A stretch of DNA of 64,000 nucleotides from the NCBI RefSeq assembly GCF_001429065.1, contig NZ_LMIB01000017.1:197646-261645 (forward strand), in the 5' to 3' direction. The position numbers were made by a program, and so were the translations under genes. Of this stretch, positions 36,617-48,584 are shown in pieces. The notes under the pieces are model-generated. The model did not search any database. It was not told the DNA's origin and was given only the letters and a program-made list of their open reading frames with translations. Each line of letters starts with the position of its first letter. The first letter of the stretch is position 1. Origin of the DNA: Sphingomonas sp. Root710. Lineage in GTDB: Bacteria > Pseudomonadota > Alphaproteobacteria > Sphingomonadales > Sphingomonadaceae.

Positions 36617-37389
36617 CAGTCGAGCAGCAGCGCATGCAGGCGGGCGCGCGCCGCATCGTCGACGCCGATCGCGGAGAGATAGGTGTCGACGCCGCCATGG
36701 TCACGATCGAGGCTGTCGAAGGCGGTGTCGAGATAATCGGCGTCGGCGGCGAAGAGCGGCCGGAGCACGGCCGGATCCATCTCACGAAAACGATCCGCGC
36801 CGGCGCGCCCGGCGGCAAGCAGCCGGTCGAAATCGGCATAGCGGTTGGTGAGCAAATAATCCTCGACGATCGTCTCGCGCGGAACGCCGAGCGCCGACAG
36901 GATCAGCAGCGCGGCCACCCCGGTCCGGTCCTTGCCCGCCGAACAGTTGAACAGCAGCGGCACATGGCCGCCCGCCAGCCGCTCGAACAGCGCGCGATAG
37001 GATTCGGCGTGAGCCACCAGTATCTCGGGATAGAGGCCGAGCATGATGGCGCGAATGCGATCGGCGGTCGGCGCCGGGCCATGGAGAAGTTCGCTGAGCA
37101 CCCCGCTCGACTCGCCATGGTCGCGCGACCAGTAGAAGGCGCCAGCGGGCTCGCACCAGCGGGTAGGATCGCGCTTGCGTTCGCCCGGACGGCGCAGGTC
37201 GAAAACGGTGGCGATGCCGAGACCCGCGAGATGCGCCTCGTCCGCCTCGGTCAACAGCGACATCACCCCCGAGCGGTACAGCATGCCGCGCTTGACCGTG
37301 CGGCCGTCGCTGGTTGCGTAACCGCCCATGTCGCGCAGGTTGAACCCGCCTTCGAGCGGCAGGAGGGGAGATGGATCGACGCTGGTCAT
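36616..37389 (-). CDS. Tyrosine/serine phosphatase family protein, embedded between cobS and cobT
   Basis: 257 aa from ATG 37389, overlapping the cobS stop (ATGA). Family motifs: [15 protein letters not shown] near the N-terminus, [23 protein letters not shown] and P-loop [17 protein letters not shown] with the Cys-x5-Arg nucleophile loop. This is the Y_phosphatase3/DUF-type dual-specificity phosphatase group. Both ends overlap cob genes by a few bases, so it is translationally coupled into the cobaltochelatase operon; whether it acts on that complex or on lipid or protein phosphate is unknown. Confidence 0.87.
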   Translation of the reverse strand: MTSVDPSPLLPLEGGFNLRDMGGYATSDGRTVKRGMLYRSGVMSLLTEADEAHLAGLGIATVFDLRRPGERKRDPTRWCEPAGAFYWSRDHGESSGVLSELLHGPAPTADRIRAIMLGLYPEILVAHAESYRALFERLAGGHVPLLFNCSAGKDRTGVAALLILSALGVPRETIVEDYLLTNRYADFDRLLAAGRAGADRFREMDPAVLRPLFAADADYLDTAFDSLDRDHGGVDTYLSAIGVDDAARARLHALLLD

Positions 37390-38390
37390 GCTTTCCCGAC
37401 GACGCTCTCCGGCAGGTCCTTCCCGAAGACGCGCTGATAATATTCGGCGACGAGCGTCCGCTCGCTCTCGTCGCACTTGTTGAGGAAGGACAGGCGGAAG
37501 GCGAAGCCGACGTCGTTGAAGATCAGCGCGTTCTGCGCCCAGCTGATCACGGTGCGTGGGCTCATCACGGTGGAGATGTCGCCCGCCATGAAGCCCTGGC
37601 GGGTGAGATCGGCCACCTTGACCATGTTCTCGACGACCTTCTTGCCTTCGGGCTTGTCATATTCGCCCGACTTGGCGAGCACGATCTGCGCCTCGGTCGC
37701 CGCCGGCAGATAGTTGAGCGTGACGACGATGTTCCAGCGGTCCATCTGGCCCTGATTGATCTGCTGCGTGCCATGATAGAGGCCGCTGGTATCGCCCAGG
37801 CCGACGGTGTTGGCGGTGGCGAACAGCCGGAACCAGGGGTTCGGGCGGATCACCCGGTTCTGATCGAGCAGGGTCAGCTTGCCCTCGGTTTCCAGCACGC
37901 GCTGGATCACGAACATCACGTCGGGGCGGCCCGCATCATATTCGTCGAATACCAAGGCGGTCGGCGTCTGCAGCGCCCAGGGCAGCAGGCCTTCGCGGAA
38001 CTCGGTGACCTGCTGGCCGTCGCGCAGCACGATCGCGTCGCGCCCGACCAGATCGATGCGGCTGATATGCGCGTCGAGGTTGATGCGGATGCACGGCCAT
38101 TTCAGGCGGGCGGCAACCTGCTCGATATGGCTCGACTTGCCGGTGCCGTGATAGCCCTGGACCATCACGCGGCGGTTGTGCGCGAAGCCTGCGGCGATGG
38201 CGAGGGTGGTGTCCGGATCGAACACATAGGCAGGATCGAAATCGGGCACGCGCTCGTCCGCCTCGGAGAAGGCGGGCACCTCCATATCGCTGTCGATGCC
38301 GAAGACGTCGCGCACCTTCACCATCTTGTCGGGCGACTCCAGCACCGTATCGGTGCGGCTGTCGGGCTGGACGTTGGGCAGGTCGGTCAT
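37386..38390 (-). CDS. cobS: Cobaltochelatase subunit CobS (AAA+ ATPase)
   Basis: 334 aa. N-terminal [18 protein letters not shown], Walker [18 protein letters not shown] (about 107-123), Walker [14 protein letters not shown], sensor [14 protein letters not shown] and the C-terminal [18 protein letters not shown]. Full length and highly typical. ATP hydrolysis by the CobS hexamer drives metal insertion with CobT. Second gene in the operon J-domain/cobS/phosphatase/cobT. Confidence 0.95.
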   Translation of the reverse strand: MTDLPNVQPDSRTDTVLESPDKMVKVRDVFGIDSDMEVPAFSEADERVPDFDPAYVFDPDTTLAIAAGFAHNRRVMVQGYHGTGKSSHIEQVAARLKWPCIRINLDAHISRIDLVGRDAIVLRDGQQVTEFREGLLPWALQTPTALVFDEYDAGRPDVMFVIQRVLETEGKLTLLDQNRVIRPNPWFRLFATANTVGLGDTSGLYHGTQQINQGQMDRWNIVVTLNYLPAATEAQIVLAKSGEYDKPEGKKVVENMVKVADLTRQGFMAGDISTVMSPRTVISWAQNALIFNDVGFAFRLSFLNKCDESERTLVAEYYQRVFGKDLPESVVGKA

Positions 38391-38421
38391 AGCGAGAACC
38401 TTATTCGGAAAATCATGCTGC

Positions 38422-39024
38422 TTATGCGAAGGCGGGACGGCCTTTGAGCTGCGTATAAGCCGAAATCACGTCCTGCAAAGCCTTCTCGTGGCTGCGGTCG
38501 CCACCATTTCGATCGGGATGATAGCGGCGGACAAGCTCGGCATAGCGCGTACGCAGCGCCCGGCGGTCGGCATCATGGCCGAGTCCCAGCACCTTCAGCG
38601 CCCGCCGGTCGCCGTCGGACAGTGGCCGCCCGTCGGGCCGCTCGCGTGCGGCGGCCTGTGCGAACTTCGCGCCGATCGCATCGAGAGGATCGACGAAATC
38701 GGCCCAACGCGGCTTGTCCCCAGCCCCCGCGGAAAAGGCCCGCGTCTCGCGTTCCCACCCGGCATAGGGGGTCTGCTGCGCCTCGATCTCGTCGGCGCTC
38801 ATCCCCTCGAAGAAATTATAGCCGCTGTTGAAGGCGCGGACATGATCGAGGCAGAACCATCGCCAGTCGCCGGGCCCGTCGAAACCCGATCGCCGCCCTT
38901 GCGCTGCGGGCGCACGAAACTCTCCCGGCTCGTCGCAGCCAGGGTGCATGCAGGCGCGCCGCGCGTCTTCAATCCGTCCATGAAACCGGGCGCGAGGACG
39001 CCGGGCCGCAAAGTCTTCGCTCAA
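38422..39024 (-). CDS. J-domain (DnaJ-like) protein
   Basis: 200 aa from TTG 39024, with GAGGCGAG upstream; the ATG further up is out of frame and stops at once. The N-terminal region ([20 protein letters not shown], then PGEFRAP) has a small Cys-His cluster (C25, C30 and WFCLDH). The C-terminal J domain is about 135-195 with the HPD motif in [16 protein letters not shown]. This alphaproteobacterial family commonly sits beside cobS; it may recruit Hsp70 to a client. Divergent from bolA. Confidence 0.88.
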   Translation of the reverse strand: MSEDFAARRPRARFHGRIEDARRACMHPGCDEPGEFRAPAAQGRRSGFDGPGDWRWFCLDHVRAFNSGYNFFEGMSADEIEAQQTPYAGWERETRAFSAGAGDKPRWADFVDPLDAIGAKFAQAAARERPDGRPLSDGDRRALKVLGLGHDADRRALRTRYAELVRRYHPDRNGGDRSHEKALQDVISAYTQLKGRPAFA

Positions 39025-39061
39025 GTCTCGCCTCTTTCTTCCATGCGTCTATATAGGGCGA

Positions 39062-39352
39062 ATGAACGAACTTCCCACCGCGGCCGGCCCCGTCGCCGCC
39101 GAAATTTCCCGCCGCCTGACCGCAGCGCTGGCTCCCACCCGCCTAGCCGTTATTGACGACAGCGAGAAACATCGCGGCCATGCCGGGCATGACGGGTCGG
39201 GCGAAAGCCATTTCACGGTGGAGATCGAGAGCCCGCATTTCGCCGGACTCAACCGCGTCGCCCGGCAACGCGCGGTGAACGGCGCACTCGCCGAACTGCT
39301 GCGCGACACGATTCACGCGCTGGCGATCAAGGCGCGCGCGCCGGGGGAATAA
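39062..39352 (+). CDS. BolA family protein
   Basis: 96 aa. BolA fold: RLTAALAPTRLAVIDDSEKH, HFTVEIESPHFAGLNRVARQ and VNGALAELLRDTIHALAIKA. Conserved His in the FxGLNRVxRHR-like region is replaced by QR; a Gly-rich loop GHAGHDGSGESHF precedes it. BolA proteins partner monothiol glutaredoxins in Fe-S and stress metabolism. Divergent from the J-domain gene with 37 bases between. Confidence 0.9.
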   Translation: MNELPTAAGPVAAEISRRLTAALAPTRLAVIDDSEKHRGHAGHDGSGESHFTVEIESPHFAGLNRVARQRAVNGALAELLRDTIHALAIKARAPGE

Positions 39353-39442
39353 GCCGCCCGCGATATCGTTACGTCTACCAATTCATTGGAACCCGCATCT
39401 GTCTCGCCCGTTTCTACTCCACATCCAATGGGAGTGATTTCG

Positions 39443-39625
39443 ATGCTGAAATGGGCGCTTATCTTTCTCGTCGTCGGGCTCGCGCTCGGCGCGCTGGGCT
39501 TCGGTGGGATCGGCGGCGCATTCGTCGGCCTGGCGAAGATCCTGTTCTTCATCGCGATCGCTCTCTTCATCATCTTCGCACTGCTGGCGCTGTTCGCCGG
39601 CAAGAAGATCAGCGACGCGGTGTAG
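39443..39625 (+). CDS. DUF1328 small membrane protein
   Basis: 60 aa from ATG 39443 ([20 protein letters not shown]), with GGGAG seven bases upstream; an in-frame ATG at 39428 would cover that site. Two TM helices separated by [10 protein letters not shown], then [20 protein letters not shown], the DUF1328/YtjA pattern. Function unknown; often stress-induced. Confidence 0.88.
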   Translation: MLKWALIFLVVGLALGALGFGGIGGAFVGLAKILFFIAIALFIIFALLALFAGKKISDAV

Positions 39626-39710
39626 AGCGTCGCCGACAACAGTGTAGCGTTGCTTATCTGGGCCGCACCGTCCTCTGGGCGGGGCGGCCCACTTGGTTTA
39701 TGGTGGCGCC

Positions 39711-40040
39711 ATGAAGATTGCTTTCGCCCTGATCCCAGCGCTGCTCGCCGCCAGCCCGGCGTTCGCGCTGAAGAATGATTTCAGCGACCAGCTCAAGAAG
39801 CTGCCGCCGCTGCAGCAGCGCGCGGTGATGCGCCGCGCGGTCCTCGACGACGCGCAATATTGCAGGCGGATCGGCCCGGTCGCCTATCAGGGGCCGTACA
39901 AGAATCTCGAGATGTGGACCGTGCAGTGCGACAAGGGCGCGGCCTATGCCGCGTTCATCGGGATCGACGGATCGGTGCAGGTACGCCCGTGCAAGGACCT
40001 TGCGGGTCTGAAGCTGCCGACCTGCCGGCTGCCAAAGTAG
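39711..40040 (+). CDS. Small exported protein, unknown
   Basis: 109 aa from ATG 39711 (MKIAFALIPALLAASPAFAL). Signal peptide ends AFA. The mature part is a short helix-rich region (LKNDFSDQLKKLPPLQQRAV, then MRRAVLDDAQYC) followed by YKNLEMWTVQCDKGAAYAAF, IGIDGSVQVRPC and LPTCRLP; four cysteines suggest disulfides. Periplasmic; no recognised domain. Single gene. Confidence 0.72.
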   Translation: MKIAFALIPALLAASPAFALKNDFSDQLKKLPPLQQRAVMRRAVLDDAQYCRRIGPVAYQGPYKNLEMWTVQCDKGAAYAAFIGIDGSVQVRPCKDLAGLKLPTCRLPK

Positions 40041-40060
40041 GGCACCCCCTTCCACCCCTC

Positions 40061-40191
40061 CGTCATGCTGAACTTGTTTCAGCATCCACCGCGAGGCTTA
40101 GGCCGAACCATGAGGCTCTGGCTATCAGGCTCGATCCCCTCTTGGCTTGCTCGGGTGGAGGAGTGGATCCTGAAACAAGTTCAGGATGACG
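40061..40191. repeat. Palindromic intergenic repeat, second copy of the CGTCATGCTGAAC family
   Basis: Left arm CGTCATGCTGAACTTGTTTC is identical to that at 5073. The right arm (CTGAAACAAGTTCAGGATGACG region) carries two changes. The enclosed 70-odd bases differ from the first copy. Confidence 0.85.
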
Positions 40192-40224
40192 ATCAAGGAG
40201 GGGATGCCTTGCCCCTCTCCAGCG

Positions 40225-41304
40225 TCAGGCCCCCATCGCCACCAGGAAGATGAAGAAGATCAGCGCCGACGTATAGGCGGCGAAGATCAGCATCCACATC
40301 CGCCACCAGGCACCCCAGCGGCCGAGGCCATAGGCTTCTTTCAGCTGGCGATACATATGCCAGGGCGGGAAGAGCAGCAGGGTCAGCCAGATCAGCGCAT
40401 TTGGCAGGCCGAGGATGCCCGCGATGCTGAGCGCGACCACCATCAGGGTCATCGCCGACAGCGAATAGGTGGCGAAGATCGCGTGATCATACATGCCGAC
40501 GTCGCGGCGGAAGGCGAACAACAGCCAGATGAACGGCAGGGAGATCGGGATCAGCGCCCAGGAGAATTTATAGGCGCTCGACTGGAGCTTGTAGGCGGTG
40601 AGCTCCGGGTTCGCGGCGGCATGGCTGATGATCTGGTCGACGCCGGGCACGCCGGTCTTGAGCCCGGCCTTCTCGACATCGATCGGCTCGCTCTTCACCG
40701 CGGGCTTGAGCACCCCCTTGGTGATCAGCCTAAGCCCGGCTTCGTCCGACGCCAGATCGCCGAGTTGCTCGTTGATCTCAGCGGTGCTCTGCCCCTTGGC
40801 CTGCAGCGCCCGCCTTTCGGCCTGCAGCCCCGCGATCTTCTTTTCGAGTTTGGCGAGGTCGTTGGCCGCATCGGTACGCGCCTTCGCCATCGACGCCGCG
40901 TCGGTGGGATTCATCAGCGGCCCGCCGCCCAGCCCGAACACCGCGACCATCAGGAAGACCGAGAAGAGGAACAGCGCCATCGGCGAGACGAAGTTCACGC
41001 GCTCGCCCCGGACATAGCGGCGGGTCAGCTCGCCCGGCCGCCAGAACAGCAGCGGTATGGTGTGCCAGGTGCGCCCTTCGAAATGGAAGACGCCATGGGC
41101 GATGTCATGAAACAACGCCCCGGCGGTGCGATGGATATGCGCCGACTGGCCGCACATATGGCAATGCGGCCCGGCCAGCGTCGCGCCGCAGTTTAGACAG
41201 TCGCCGCCATGACCATGGTCGCCGGCCTTGCCTGCGCCATCCACCGCATGCGCGGCGACAGCCCCGGTGGCGACATCGGCGACGGCTTCGAATTCCCCCG
41301 ACAT
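40225..41304 (-). CDS. DUF3667 domain-containing membrane protein
   Basis: 359 aa. A zinc-ribbon-like CLNCGATL...CHMCGQ occupies about 36-54, followed by HIHRTAGALFHDIAHGVFHF, FEGRTWHTIPLLFWRPGELT and YVRGERVNFVSP, the DUF3667 core. One TM near 108-130, a long helical coiled region about 140-225, then three to four TM segments in 240-355. Integral membrane protein of unknown function, widespread in sphingomonads. Divergent from proA by 76 bases. Confidence 0.85.
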   Translation of the reverse strand: MSGEFEAVADVATGAVAAHAVDGAGKAGDHGHGGDCLNCGATLAGPHCHMCGQSAHIHRTAGALFHDIAHGVFHFEGRTWHTIPLLFWRPGELTRRYVRGERVNFVSPMALFLFSVFLMVAVFGLGGGPLMNPTDAASMAKARTDAANDLAKLEKKIAGLQAERRALQAKGQSTAEINEQLGDLASDEAGLRLITKGVLKPAVKSEPIDVEKAGLKTGVPGVDQIISHAAANPELTAYKLQSSAYKFSWALIPISLPFIWLLFAFRRDVGMYDHAIFATYSLSAMTLMVVALSIAGILGLPNALIWLTLLLFPPWHMYRQLKEAYGLGRWGAWWRMWMLIFAAYTSALIFFIFLVAMGA

Positions 41305-41380
41305 GGCGCGAAGCTAGCATTGCGTGGGGCCAAGCGCGAGTGGGCTTTAGCGAAAAGCCCCGAGATGCTAGGGGCAGCGC

Positions 41381-42661
41381 ATGACCGAAGCAGCGACCCT
41401 CCTCCGCCCCGCCGACGCAACCTCCCTGATCGCGGGCATGGGCGCGCGCGCCCGCGCCGCCGCGCAGGTGCTGGCGGCGACGCCAACCGCGGACAAGGCC
41501 CGGGCGCTGACCGAGGCGGCCAGGGCGATCCGCGTCCAGGCCGACGCGATCATCGCGGCCAATGCCAAGGATGTGGCGCGCGCACAGGCCAATGGCCTGA
41601 CCGCAGCGATGATCGATCGGCTGACGCTCAACCCCGCGCGGGTAGAGGGGATGGCAGCGGGGCTCGACGCGGTGGCGGGTCTGCCCGATCCGGTCGGACG
41701 GATGATCGACGAGACCAGCCGCCCCAACGGCTTGGTCCTCCAGCGCGTCCGCGTGCCGCTGGGCGTGATCGGCATCATCTACGAAAGCCGCCCCAACGTC
41801 ACCGCCGACGCCGGCGCGCTTTCGTTGATGTCGGGCAATGCCTGCATCCTGCGCGGCGGTTCGGAAGCGACCGACAGCAATCGCGCGATCCATGCGGCGA
41901 TGGCAGAGGGCCTGCGCGCCGCCGGTCTGCCCGAGGACGCAATCCAGCTGGTTCCGACCACCGACCGCGCGGCGGTCGGCGCGATGCTGGCGGCGCAGGG
42001 CCTGATCGACATCATCGTGCCGCGTGGCGGCAAGAGCCTGGTCGCGCGCGTGCAGGACGAGGCGCGGGTGCCCGTGCTCGCGCATCTCGACGGCATCGTA
42101 CATCTCTATATCGACGGCGCGGCCGATCCGGCCAAGGCGCTGCCGCTCGCCGTCAACGCCAAGATGCGGCGCACCGGCATTTGCGGCGCGACCGAGACGC
42201 TGCTGATCGACCGCGCCTATGCCGATCCCGCGCCGATCCTGGGCGCGCTGATCGACGCGGGCTGCGAGGTGCGCGGCGACGCCGCCGCCCAGACGCTCGA
42301 TCCCCGGATCAACCCGGCCAGCGACGCCGACTGGGATTGCGAATATCTCGACAGCATCGTCTCGGTCGCGCTGGTCGACGGGGTCGCGGGGGCGATGGCG
42401 CACATCGCGCGCCACAGCTCGCACCATACCGATGCGATCGTCACCGAGGATCAGCCGACCGCCGACCGCTTCCTCACCGGCGTCGACAGCGCGATCGTGA
42501 TGCACAACGCCTCGACCCAGTTCGCCGATGGCGGCGAGTTCGGACTGGGCGCGGAGATCGGTATCTCGACCGGCCGCCTCCATGCGCGCGGCCCCGTCGC
42601 GCTCGAAGGGCTCACGACCTATAAATGGCTGGTACGGGGTTCGGGGCAGTTGCGACCGTAA
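41381..42661 (+). CDS. proA: Glutamate-5-semialdehyde dehydrogenase ProA
   Basis: 426 aa. Aldehyde-dehydrogenase fold with the gamma-glutamyl phosphate reductase motifs [37 protein letters not shown] and catalytic Cys in [14 protein letters not shown]-terminal [20 protein letters not shown] and [13 protein letters not shown]. It reduces gamma-glutamyl phosphate to the semialdehyde in proline synthesis. The kinase gene proB is not adjacent. Full length. Confidence 0.96.
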   Translation: MTEAATLLRPADATSLIAGMGARARAAAQVLAATPTADKARALTEAARAIRVQADAIIAANAKDVARAQANGLTAAMIDRLTLNPARVEGMAAGLDAVAGLPDPVGRMIDETSRPNGLVLQRVRVPLGVIGIIYESRPNVTADAGALSLMSGNACILRGGSEATDSNRAIHAAMAEGLRAAGLPEDAIQLVPTTDRAAVGAMLAAQGLIDIIVPRGGKSLVARVQDEARVPVLAHLDGIVHLYIDGAADPAKALPLAVNAKMRRTGICGATETLLIDRAYADPAPILGALIDAGCEVRGDAAAQTLDPRINPASDADWDCEYLDSIVSVALVDGVAGAMAHIARHSSHHTDAIVTEDQPTADRFLTGVDSAIVMHNASTQFADGGEFGLGAEIGISTGRLHARGPVALEGLTTYKWLVRGSGQLRP

Positions 42662-42687
42662 GGCGGGTTTGAAGCGGGAGACATGCG

Positions 42688-43344
42688 ATGAGCGATGACG
42701 ACCTTCCGCCCGAAACCAAGCTGACCCGTTCCAAGCGGGCCTGGGCGAGCAGCAACAAGTTCATCACCGGCACCACTGCCCGTCCAGAGAGCGAGCGGCT
42801 GCCGCCCGGCCAGCATATCGTCCGCGACTGGCCGGTGCTCGATCTGGGCAAGCAGCCCGATGTCAGCCGGGAGCGGTGGAAGCTGCGGATCGGCGGGCTG
42901 GTCGACCGGCCGCAGACGCTCGACTGGGCGGCTTTCATGGCCTTGCCGCAGACCCAGGCGCGGTCGGACATCCACTGCGTCACCACCTGGTCGCGCTACG
43001 ACAATGACTGGACAGGGGTCGCCACCCGCGACCTGCTCGATCTGGTCGGCCCGCGCGACGAGGCGAGCCATCTGATGCTGCACGGCTATGACGGCTACAC
43101 CACCAATGTGCCGCTCGCCGATTTCGCCGCGCCCGAGGCGATCATCGTCCACAGCTGGCAGGGTGCGCCACTGAGCCGCGAGCATGGCGGGCCGGTGCGG
43201 CTGGTGATCCCGCACCTCTATTTCTGGAAGAGCGCGAAATGGCTCGGCGGGATCGACTTCCTCGGCGCGGACAAGCCGGGCTTCTGGGAAGTGAACGGCT
43301 ATCATATGCGCGGCGACCCTTGGGCCGAGGAGCGCTATAGCTAG
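42688..43344 (+). CDS. Sulfite oxidase-like molybdopterin oxidoreductase
   Basis: 218 aa from ATG 42688, with GGGAG upstream. Molybdopterin-binding fold of the SUOX/YedY type: TLDWAAFMALPQTQARSDIH with Cys ligand in DIHCVTTWSRYDNDWTGV, EHGGPVRLVIPHLYFWKSAK and WEVNGYHMRGDPWAEERYS. No signal peptide is seen and no heme domain is present; the protein is shorter than MsrP and matches a cytoplasmic subgroup of unknown substrate. Single gene, 26 bases after proA. Confidence 0.88.
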   Translation: MSDDDLPPETKLTRSKRAWASSNKFITGTTARPESERLPPGQHIVRDWPVLDLGKQPDVSRERWKLRIGGLVDRPQTLDWAAFMALPQTQARSDIHCVTTWSRYDNDWTGVATRDLLDLVGPRDEASHLMLHGYDGYTTNVPLADFAAPEAIIVHSWQGAPLSREHGGPVRLVIPHLYFWKSAKWLGGIDFLGADKPGFWEVNGYHMRGDPWAEERYS

Positions 43345-43385
43345 GCCCATCGGGTCATCTGAATCGGAAGTACACCATATAACAT

Positions 43386-43445
43386 CGTCATCCCGGGCTT
43401 GTGCGGGCGATATGCGGTTTAATGGTTGCATGGGCCGGGATGACG
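43386..43445. repeat. Short palindromic intergenic repeat
   Basis: Inverted ends CGTCATCCCGGGC and GCCGGGATGACG about 35 bases apart; small member of the CGTCA class. Between convergent sulfite-oxidase-like and small Cys-protein genes. Confidence 0.6.
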
Positions 43446-43459
43446 AAAGAACGGGCTGT

Positions 43460-43765
43460 CTATCCCCGCTTGACCGGCCGCTGCCCGATCAGTGCCTGCC
43501 AGCGCTTCGTCTGCGCCACCGAGCGCGAGGCGGTGTAGGTCTCGCATTCCGAGTTCTTGTTGCACAGGATCATGCCGCCGCCATTGGCGCCGTTGTCGCA
43601 GCCATAGCTGCCATATTCGCTGATCCCGAGCAGTTCGCCGCCGGCCTTGTTGCACGCGCTGCGGACCTGGTCCTTGGTTGCCTTGATCTTGCCGGCCTGC
43701 GCCATGGTGACCGGCATCGACAGTGCGGCGAGGGCAAAGGACAGGGTGATCGAGAGGGTCTTCAT
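43460..43765 (-). CDS. Small exported Cys-containing protein, unknown
   Basis: 101 aa from the second of two adjacent ATGs (43765), with GGAG seven bases upstream. Signal peptide about 1-24 (ending AQA). The mature part has four cysteines (SACNKAGGELLG, GSYGCDNGANGGGMILCNKN, SECETYT), suggesting two disulfides. Similar short periplasmic proteins occur in alphaproteobacteria without assigned function. Confidence 0.7.
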   Translation of the reverse strand: MKTLSITLSFALAALSMPVTMAQAGKIKATKDQVRSACNKAGGELLGISEYGSYGCDNGANGGGMILCNKNSECETYTASRSVAQTKRWQALIGQRPVKRG

Positions 43766-43839
43766 CATCTTTCTCCGTCAGACATGCCCCCATGATCAGG
43801 ACCATGCCGCGGAGCGCGCGGGCGTGCGCGTGACCGGGC

Positions 43840-44382
43840 TCACGCCCCGGGCGCGGCGCGCCACATGCGGGTGAGGATATTATCCTTCAGAATATAATGG
43901 TGGCGCAGCGCCGCGCCGATATGGACGAGCAGCAGCACGCCCCAGCCGATGCCGAGCAGCTCATGCGCCTCGTGCGTCGCCTCGGCGAGCAGCGACCCCT
44001 TTTCGACCGCCAGCTTGGGGATGTCGAACAGCCAGAAGAACTGCAGCGGATATTTGCCCGCCGAGCTGAAGATCCAGCCTGTCATCGGCAGCGCGATCAT
44101 CAGCGCATAGAAGAGCCAGTGTAGCGCATGCGCCGAGAAAGCCTCCCAGCGCGGCATCGCTTCGGGCAGCGGCGGGGCGGGGTGGGTGATCCGCCAGTAG
44201 AGCCGGAACAGGCTCAGCGCCAGCACGACGAAGCCGATCGACTTGTGGATCGGCATCACCGGAAAGATCTCGCCCAGCGGATCGTGGAGGATACCGCCGA
44301 TGATGTTGCCGATGATCAGCAGGCCGATCGTCCAGTGCAGGAACCGGGCAACGCGATTATAATGCAGGGCCGCTTCGGTCAT
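43840..44382 (-). CDS. Cytochrome b561
   Basis: 180 aa. Four TM helices with heme-ligand histidines: HYNRVARFLHWTIGLLI, MPIHKSIGFVVL, SAHALHWLFYALMIALP and HIGAALRHHYILKDNIL. Di-heme b-type cytochrome of the inner membrane, thought to move electrons from quinol to acceptors such as superoxide. Single gene; downstream lies a repeat and acs. Confidence 0.9.
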   Translation of the reverse strand: MTEAALHYNRVARFLHWTIGLLIIGNIIGGILHDPLGEIFPVMPIHKSIGFVVLALSLFRLYWRITHPAPPLPEAMPRWEAFSAHALHWLFYALMIALPMTGWIFSSAGKYPLQFFWLFDIPKLAVEKGSLLAEATHEAHELLGIGWGVLLLVHIGAALRHHYILKDNILTRMWRAAPGA

Positions 44383-44398
44383 GCTGTCCTCCTAAAGC

Positions 44399-44513
44399 CC
44401 CCTCTCCCGCACGCGGGAGAGGGCTGGGGTGAGGGAATGACGTAGAGACTATGCCGGAACGCTGAAAAGAAGAAGGCCCTCACCCAACCTCTCCCGCGAA
44501 GGCGGGAGAGGGG
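44399..44513. repeat. Palindromic BIME-like element (CCCCTCTCCC family)
   Basis: Left hairpin CCCTCTCCCGCACGCGGGAG followed by a GGGTGAGGG block; right block CCCTCACCC followed by hairpin CTCTCCCGCGAAGGCGGGAG. Inverted pair of about 115 bases, same design as 104-240. It lies between acs and the divergent-side cytochrome b561 start. Confidence 0.75.
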
Positions 44514-44521
44514 AAGAAGGC

Positions 44522-46459
<1,938 letters not shown>

Positions 46460-46607
46460 AAGGGCCCCTCACGCTTATCGAATCATGCGCGTCTAATGCT
46501 TCGGCGGCGTCACGGCTTCAAGCCAGGATCGGCGTTCCGCCCCTTCCTTGGGAGGACCCAAAGGCCCCTCTTACTCCGCGCCCCAAAATCCTCTATCGGC
46601 CCGCCCC

Positions 46608-48497
46608 ATGCTCAATTTCTCGAATCTCACCGTCCGTCTCGGCGGCCGCACGATCCTCGACCGCGCCTCCGCCGCGCTGCCGCCCAAGGCGCGCGTCGGG
46701 CTGATCGGCCGCAATGGCGCGGGCAAGTCGACGCTGATGAAGGTGATGATCGGCAGCATGGAGGCCGACGACGGCGATCTCGACAAGCCCCGGAATCTCC
46801 GCATCGGCTATATCGCCCAGGAAGCGCCGAGCGGCACCACCACCCCGATCGAGGCGGTGCTGGCGGCGGACACCGAACGCGCCGCGCTGCTGATCGAGAG
46901 CGAAACCTGCGAGGACCCCGACCGACTGGGCGAGGTCTATGAGCGGCTGATGGCGATCGACGCCTACACCGCGGAGGCGCGCGCCGCGACCATCCTCGTC
47001 GGCCTCGGCTTCGACGAGGAGATGCAGGGCCGCCCGCTCGACAGCTATTCGGGCGGCTGGAAGATGCGCGTCGCGCTCGCCGCGCTCCTCTTCTCGGAGC
47101 CCGATCTTCTCCTCCTCGACGAGCCCTCGAACCACCTCGATCTCGAAGCGACGCTCTGGCTGGAGAATTTCCTCAAAAGCTATCCGGCGATGATGGTCGT
47201 GATCAGCCATGAGCGCGACCTGCTCAACAATGTCGTCGATCACATCCTCCATCTGGAGGGCGGCAAGACCACGCTCTACGCCGGCGGCTATGACAGCTTC
47301 GAGCGCCAACGGGCCGAACGCGCCGCCCAGCTCGCCGCCGCCAAGGCCAATCAGGATGCCCAGCGCGCCAAGCTGCAGGATTATATCGCCCGCAACTCGG
47401 CCCGCGCCTCCACCGCGAAACAGGCGCAGTCGCGCGCCAAGATGCTGGCGAAGATGCAGCCGATCGCCGCGCTGGCCGAGGACCCCAGCCTCTCCTTCGA
47501 TTTCCCCAGCCCCGACGAATTGAAGCCCCCGCTCGTCACGCTGGACATGGCCAGCGTCGGCTATACCGAGGGCAAGCCGATCCTCCAGCGGCTCAACCTG
47601 CGCCTCGATCCGGACGATCGCATCGCCCTGCTCGGCCGCAACGGCAACGGCAAGACCACGCTCGCCCGCCTCCTCGCCGCGCAGCTCAAACCGATGGACG
47701 GCGCGATGAACGCCACCGGCAAGATGCGCGTCGGCTACTTTACCCAATATCAGGTGGAGGAACTCGACGGCGACGATACCCCGCTCGAACATATGACGCG
47801 GATGATGAAGGGGATGACCCCGGGCGCCGTCCGCGCCCAGCTCGGCCGCTTCGGCTTCCAGGGCGAAAAGGCGACCACCAAGGTCGGCAAGCTCAGCGGC
47901 GGCGAACGCGCCCGCCTGGCGCTCGCGCTGATCACGCGGGACGCGCCGCACATGCTGATCCTCGACGAACCGACCAACCACCTGGACGTCGACGCGCGCG
48001 AGGCGCTGGTCCAGGCGCTCAACGCCTATGAAGGCGCAGTGGTGGTGGTCAGCCACGACCGCCACATGATCGAACTCACCGCCGATCGCCTCGTCCTCGT
48101 CGACGGCGGCGAGGCGAAGGAGTTCACCGGCAGCCTCGACGATTACACCGATCTGATCCTCGGCAAGAACCAGCCCAAGGGCGGCGGCGGCGAAGGCGGC
48201 TCGGGTGGCGGCGGCAAGGCTGGCGGCAAGAAGGACAAGAAGGCCGCCGCGCAGGAACGCGAGAAGCTCGCCGAACTGCGCAAGACCGTCAAGACGATGG
48301 AAGACCGCATCGCGAAACTCACGGCCCGCCGCAGCGAGATCGACCGCGCGATGTTCGACCCGAAATCGGCGAGCCCGGCGGACGCGAAACGCACCACCGG
48401 CGACCTGATGAAGCTGCGCGCCGATGTCGAGAAGGAACTGGAGACGGTCGAGGCCGAATGGCTGGAAGCGAACGAGGCGCTGGAAGGGGCGGCCTGA
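46608..48497 (+). CDS. ABC-F family ATPase (YheS/EttA-like)
   Basis: 629 aa from ATG 46608 (MLNFSNLTVRLGGRTILD); the open frame begins 20 codons earlier. Duplicate ABC domains: Walker A GRNGAGKST and GRNGNGKTT; SYSGGWKMRVALA and LSGGERARLALAL signatures; LLLDEPSNHLDLEA and LILDEPTNHLDVDA. A Gly/Lys-rich linker (about 526-548) leads to a C-terminal coiled coil. The EPSNHLD form and GGWKMR signature match YheS. Soluble ribosome-associated ATPase; distinct from the Uup-like protein at 6896-8683. Confidence 0.92.
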   Translation: MLNFSNLTVRLGGRTILDRASAALPPKARVGLIGRNGAGKSTLMKVMIGSMEADDGDLDKPRNLRIGYIAQEAPSGTTTPIEAVLAADTERAALLIESETCEDPDRLGEVYERLMAIDAYTAEARAATILVGLGFDEEMQGRPLDSYSGGWKMRVALAALLFSEPDLLLLDEPSNHLDLEATLWLENFLKSYPAMMVVISHERDLLNNVVDHILHLEGGKTTLYAGGYDSFERQRAERAAQLAAAKANQDAQRAKLQDYIARNSARASTAKQAQSRAKMLAKMQPIAALAEDPSLSFDFPSPDELKPPLVTLDMASVGYTEGKPILQRLNLRLDPDDRIALLGRNGNGKTTLARLLAAQLKPMDGAMNATGKMRVGYFTQYQVEELDGDDTPLEHMTRMMKGMTPGAVRAQLGRFGFQGEKATTKVGKLSGGERARLALALITRDAPHMLILDEPTNHLDVDAREALVQALNAYEGAVVVVSHDRHMIELTADRLVLVDGGEAKEFTGSLDDYTDLILGKNQPKGGGGEGGSGGGGKAGGKKDKKAAAQEREKLAELRKTVKTMEDRIAKLTARRSEIDRAMFDPKSASPADAKRTTGDLMKLRADVEKELETVEAEWLEANEALEGAA

Positions 48498-48584
48498 CGC
48501 GCTTCAACCCCGCCCCCCCTACCGCAAGCGGAGGGGCGGGCCCACGCGACCACTCGAATCCCGCGACCTCCCCATCCCCCACAC

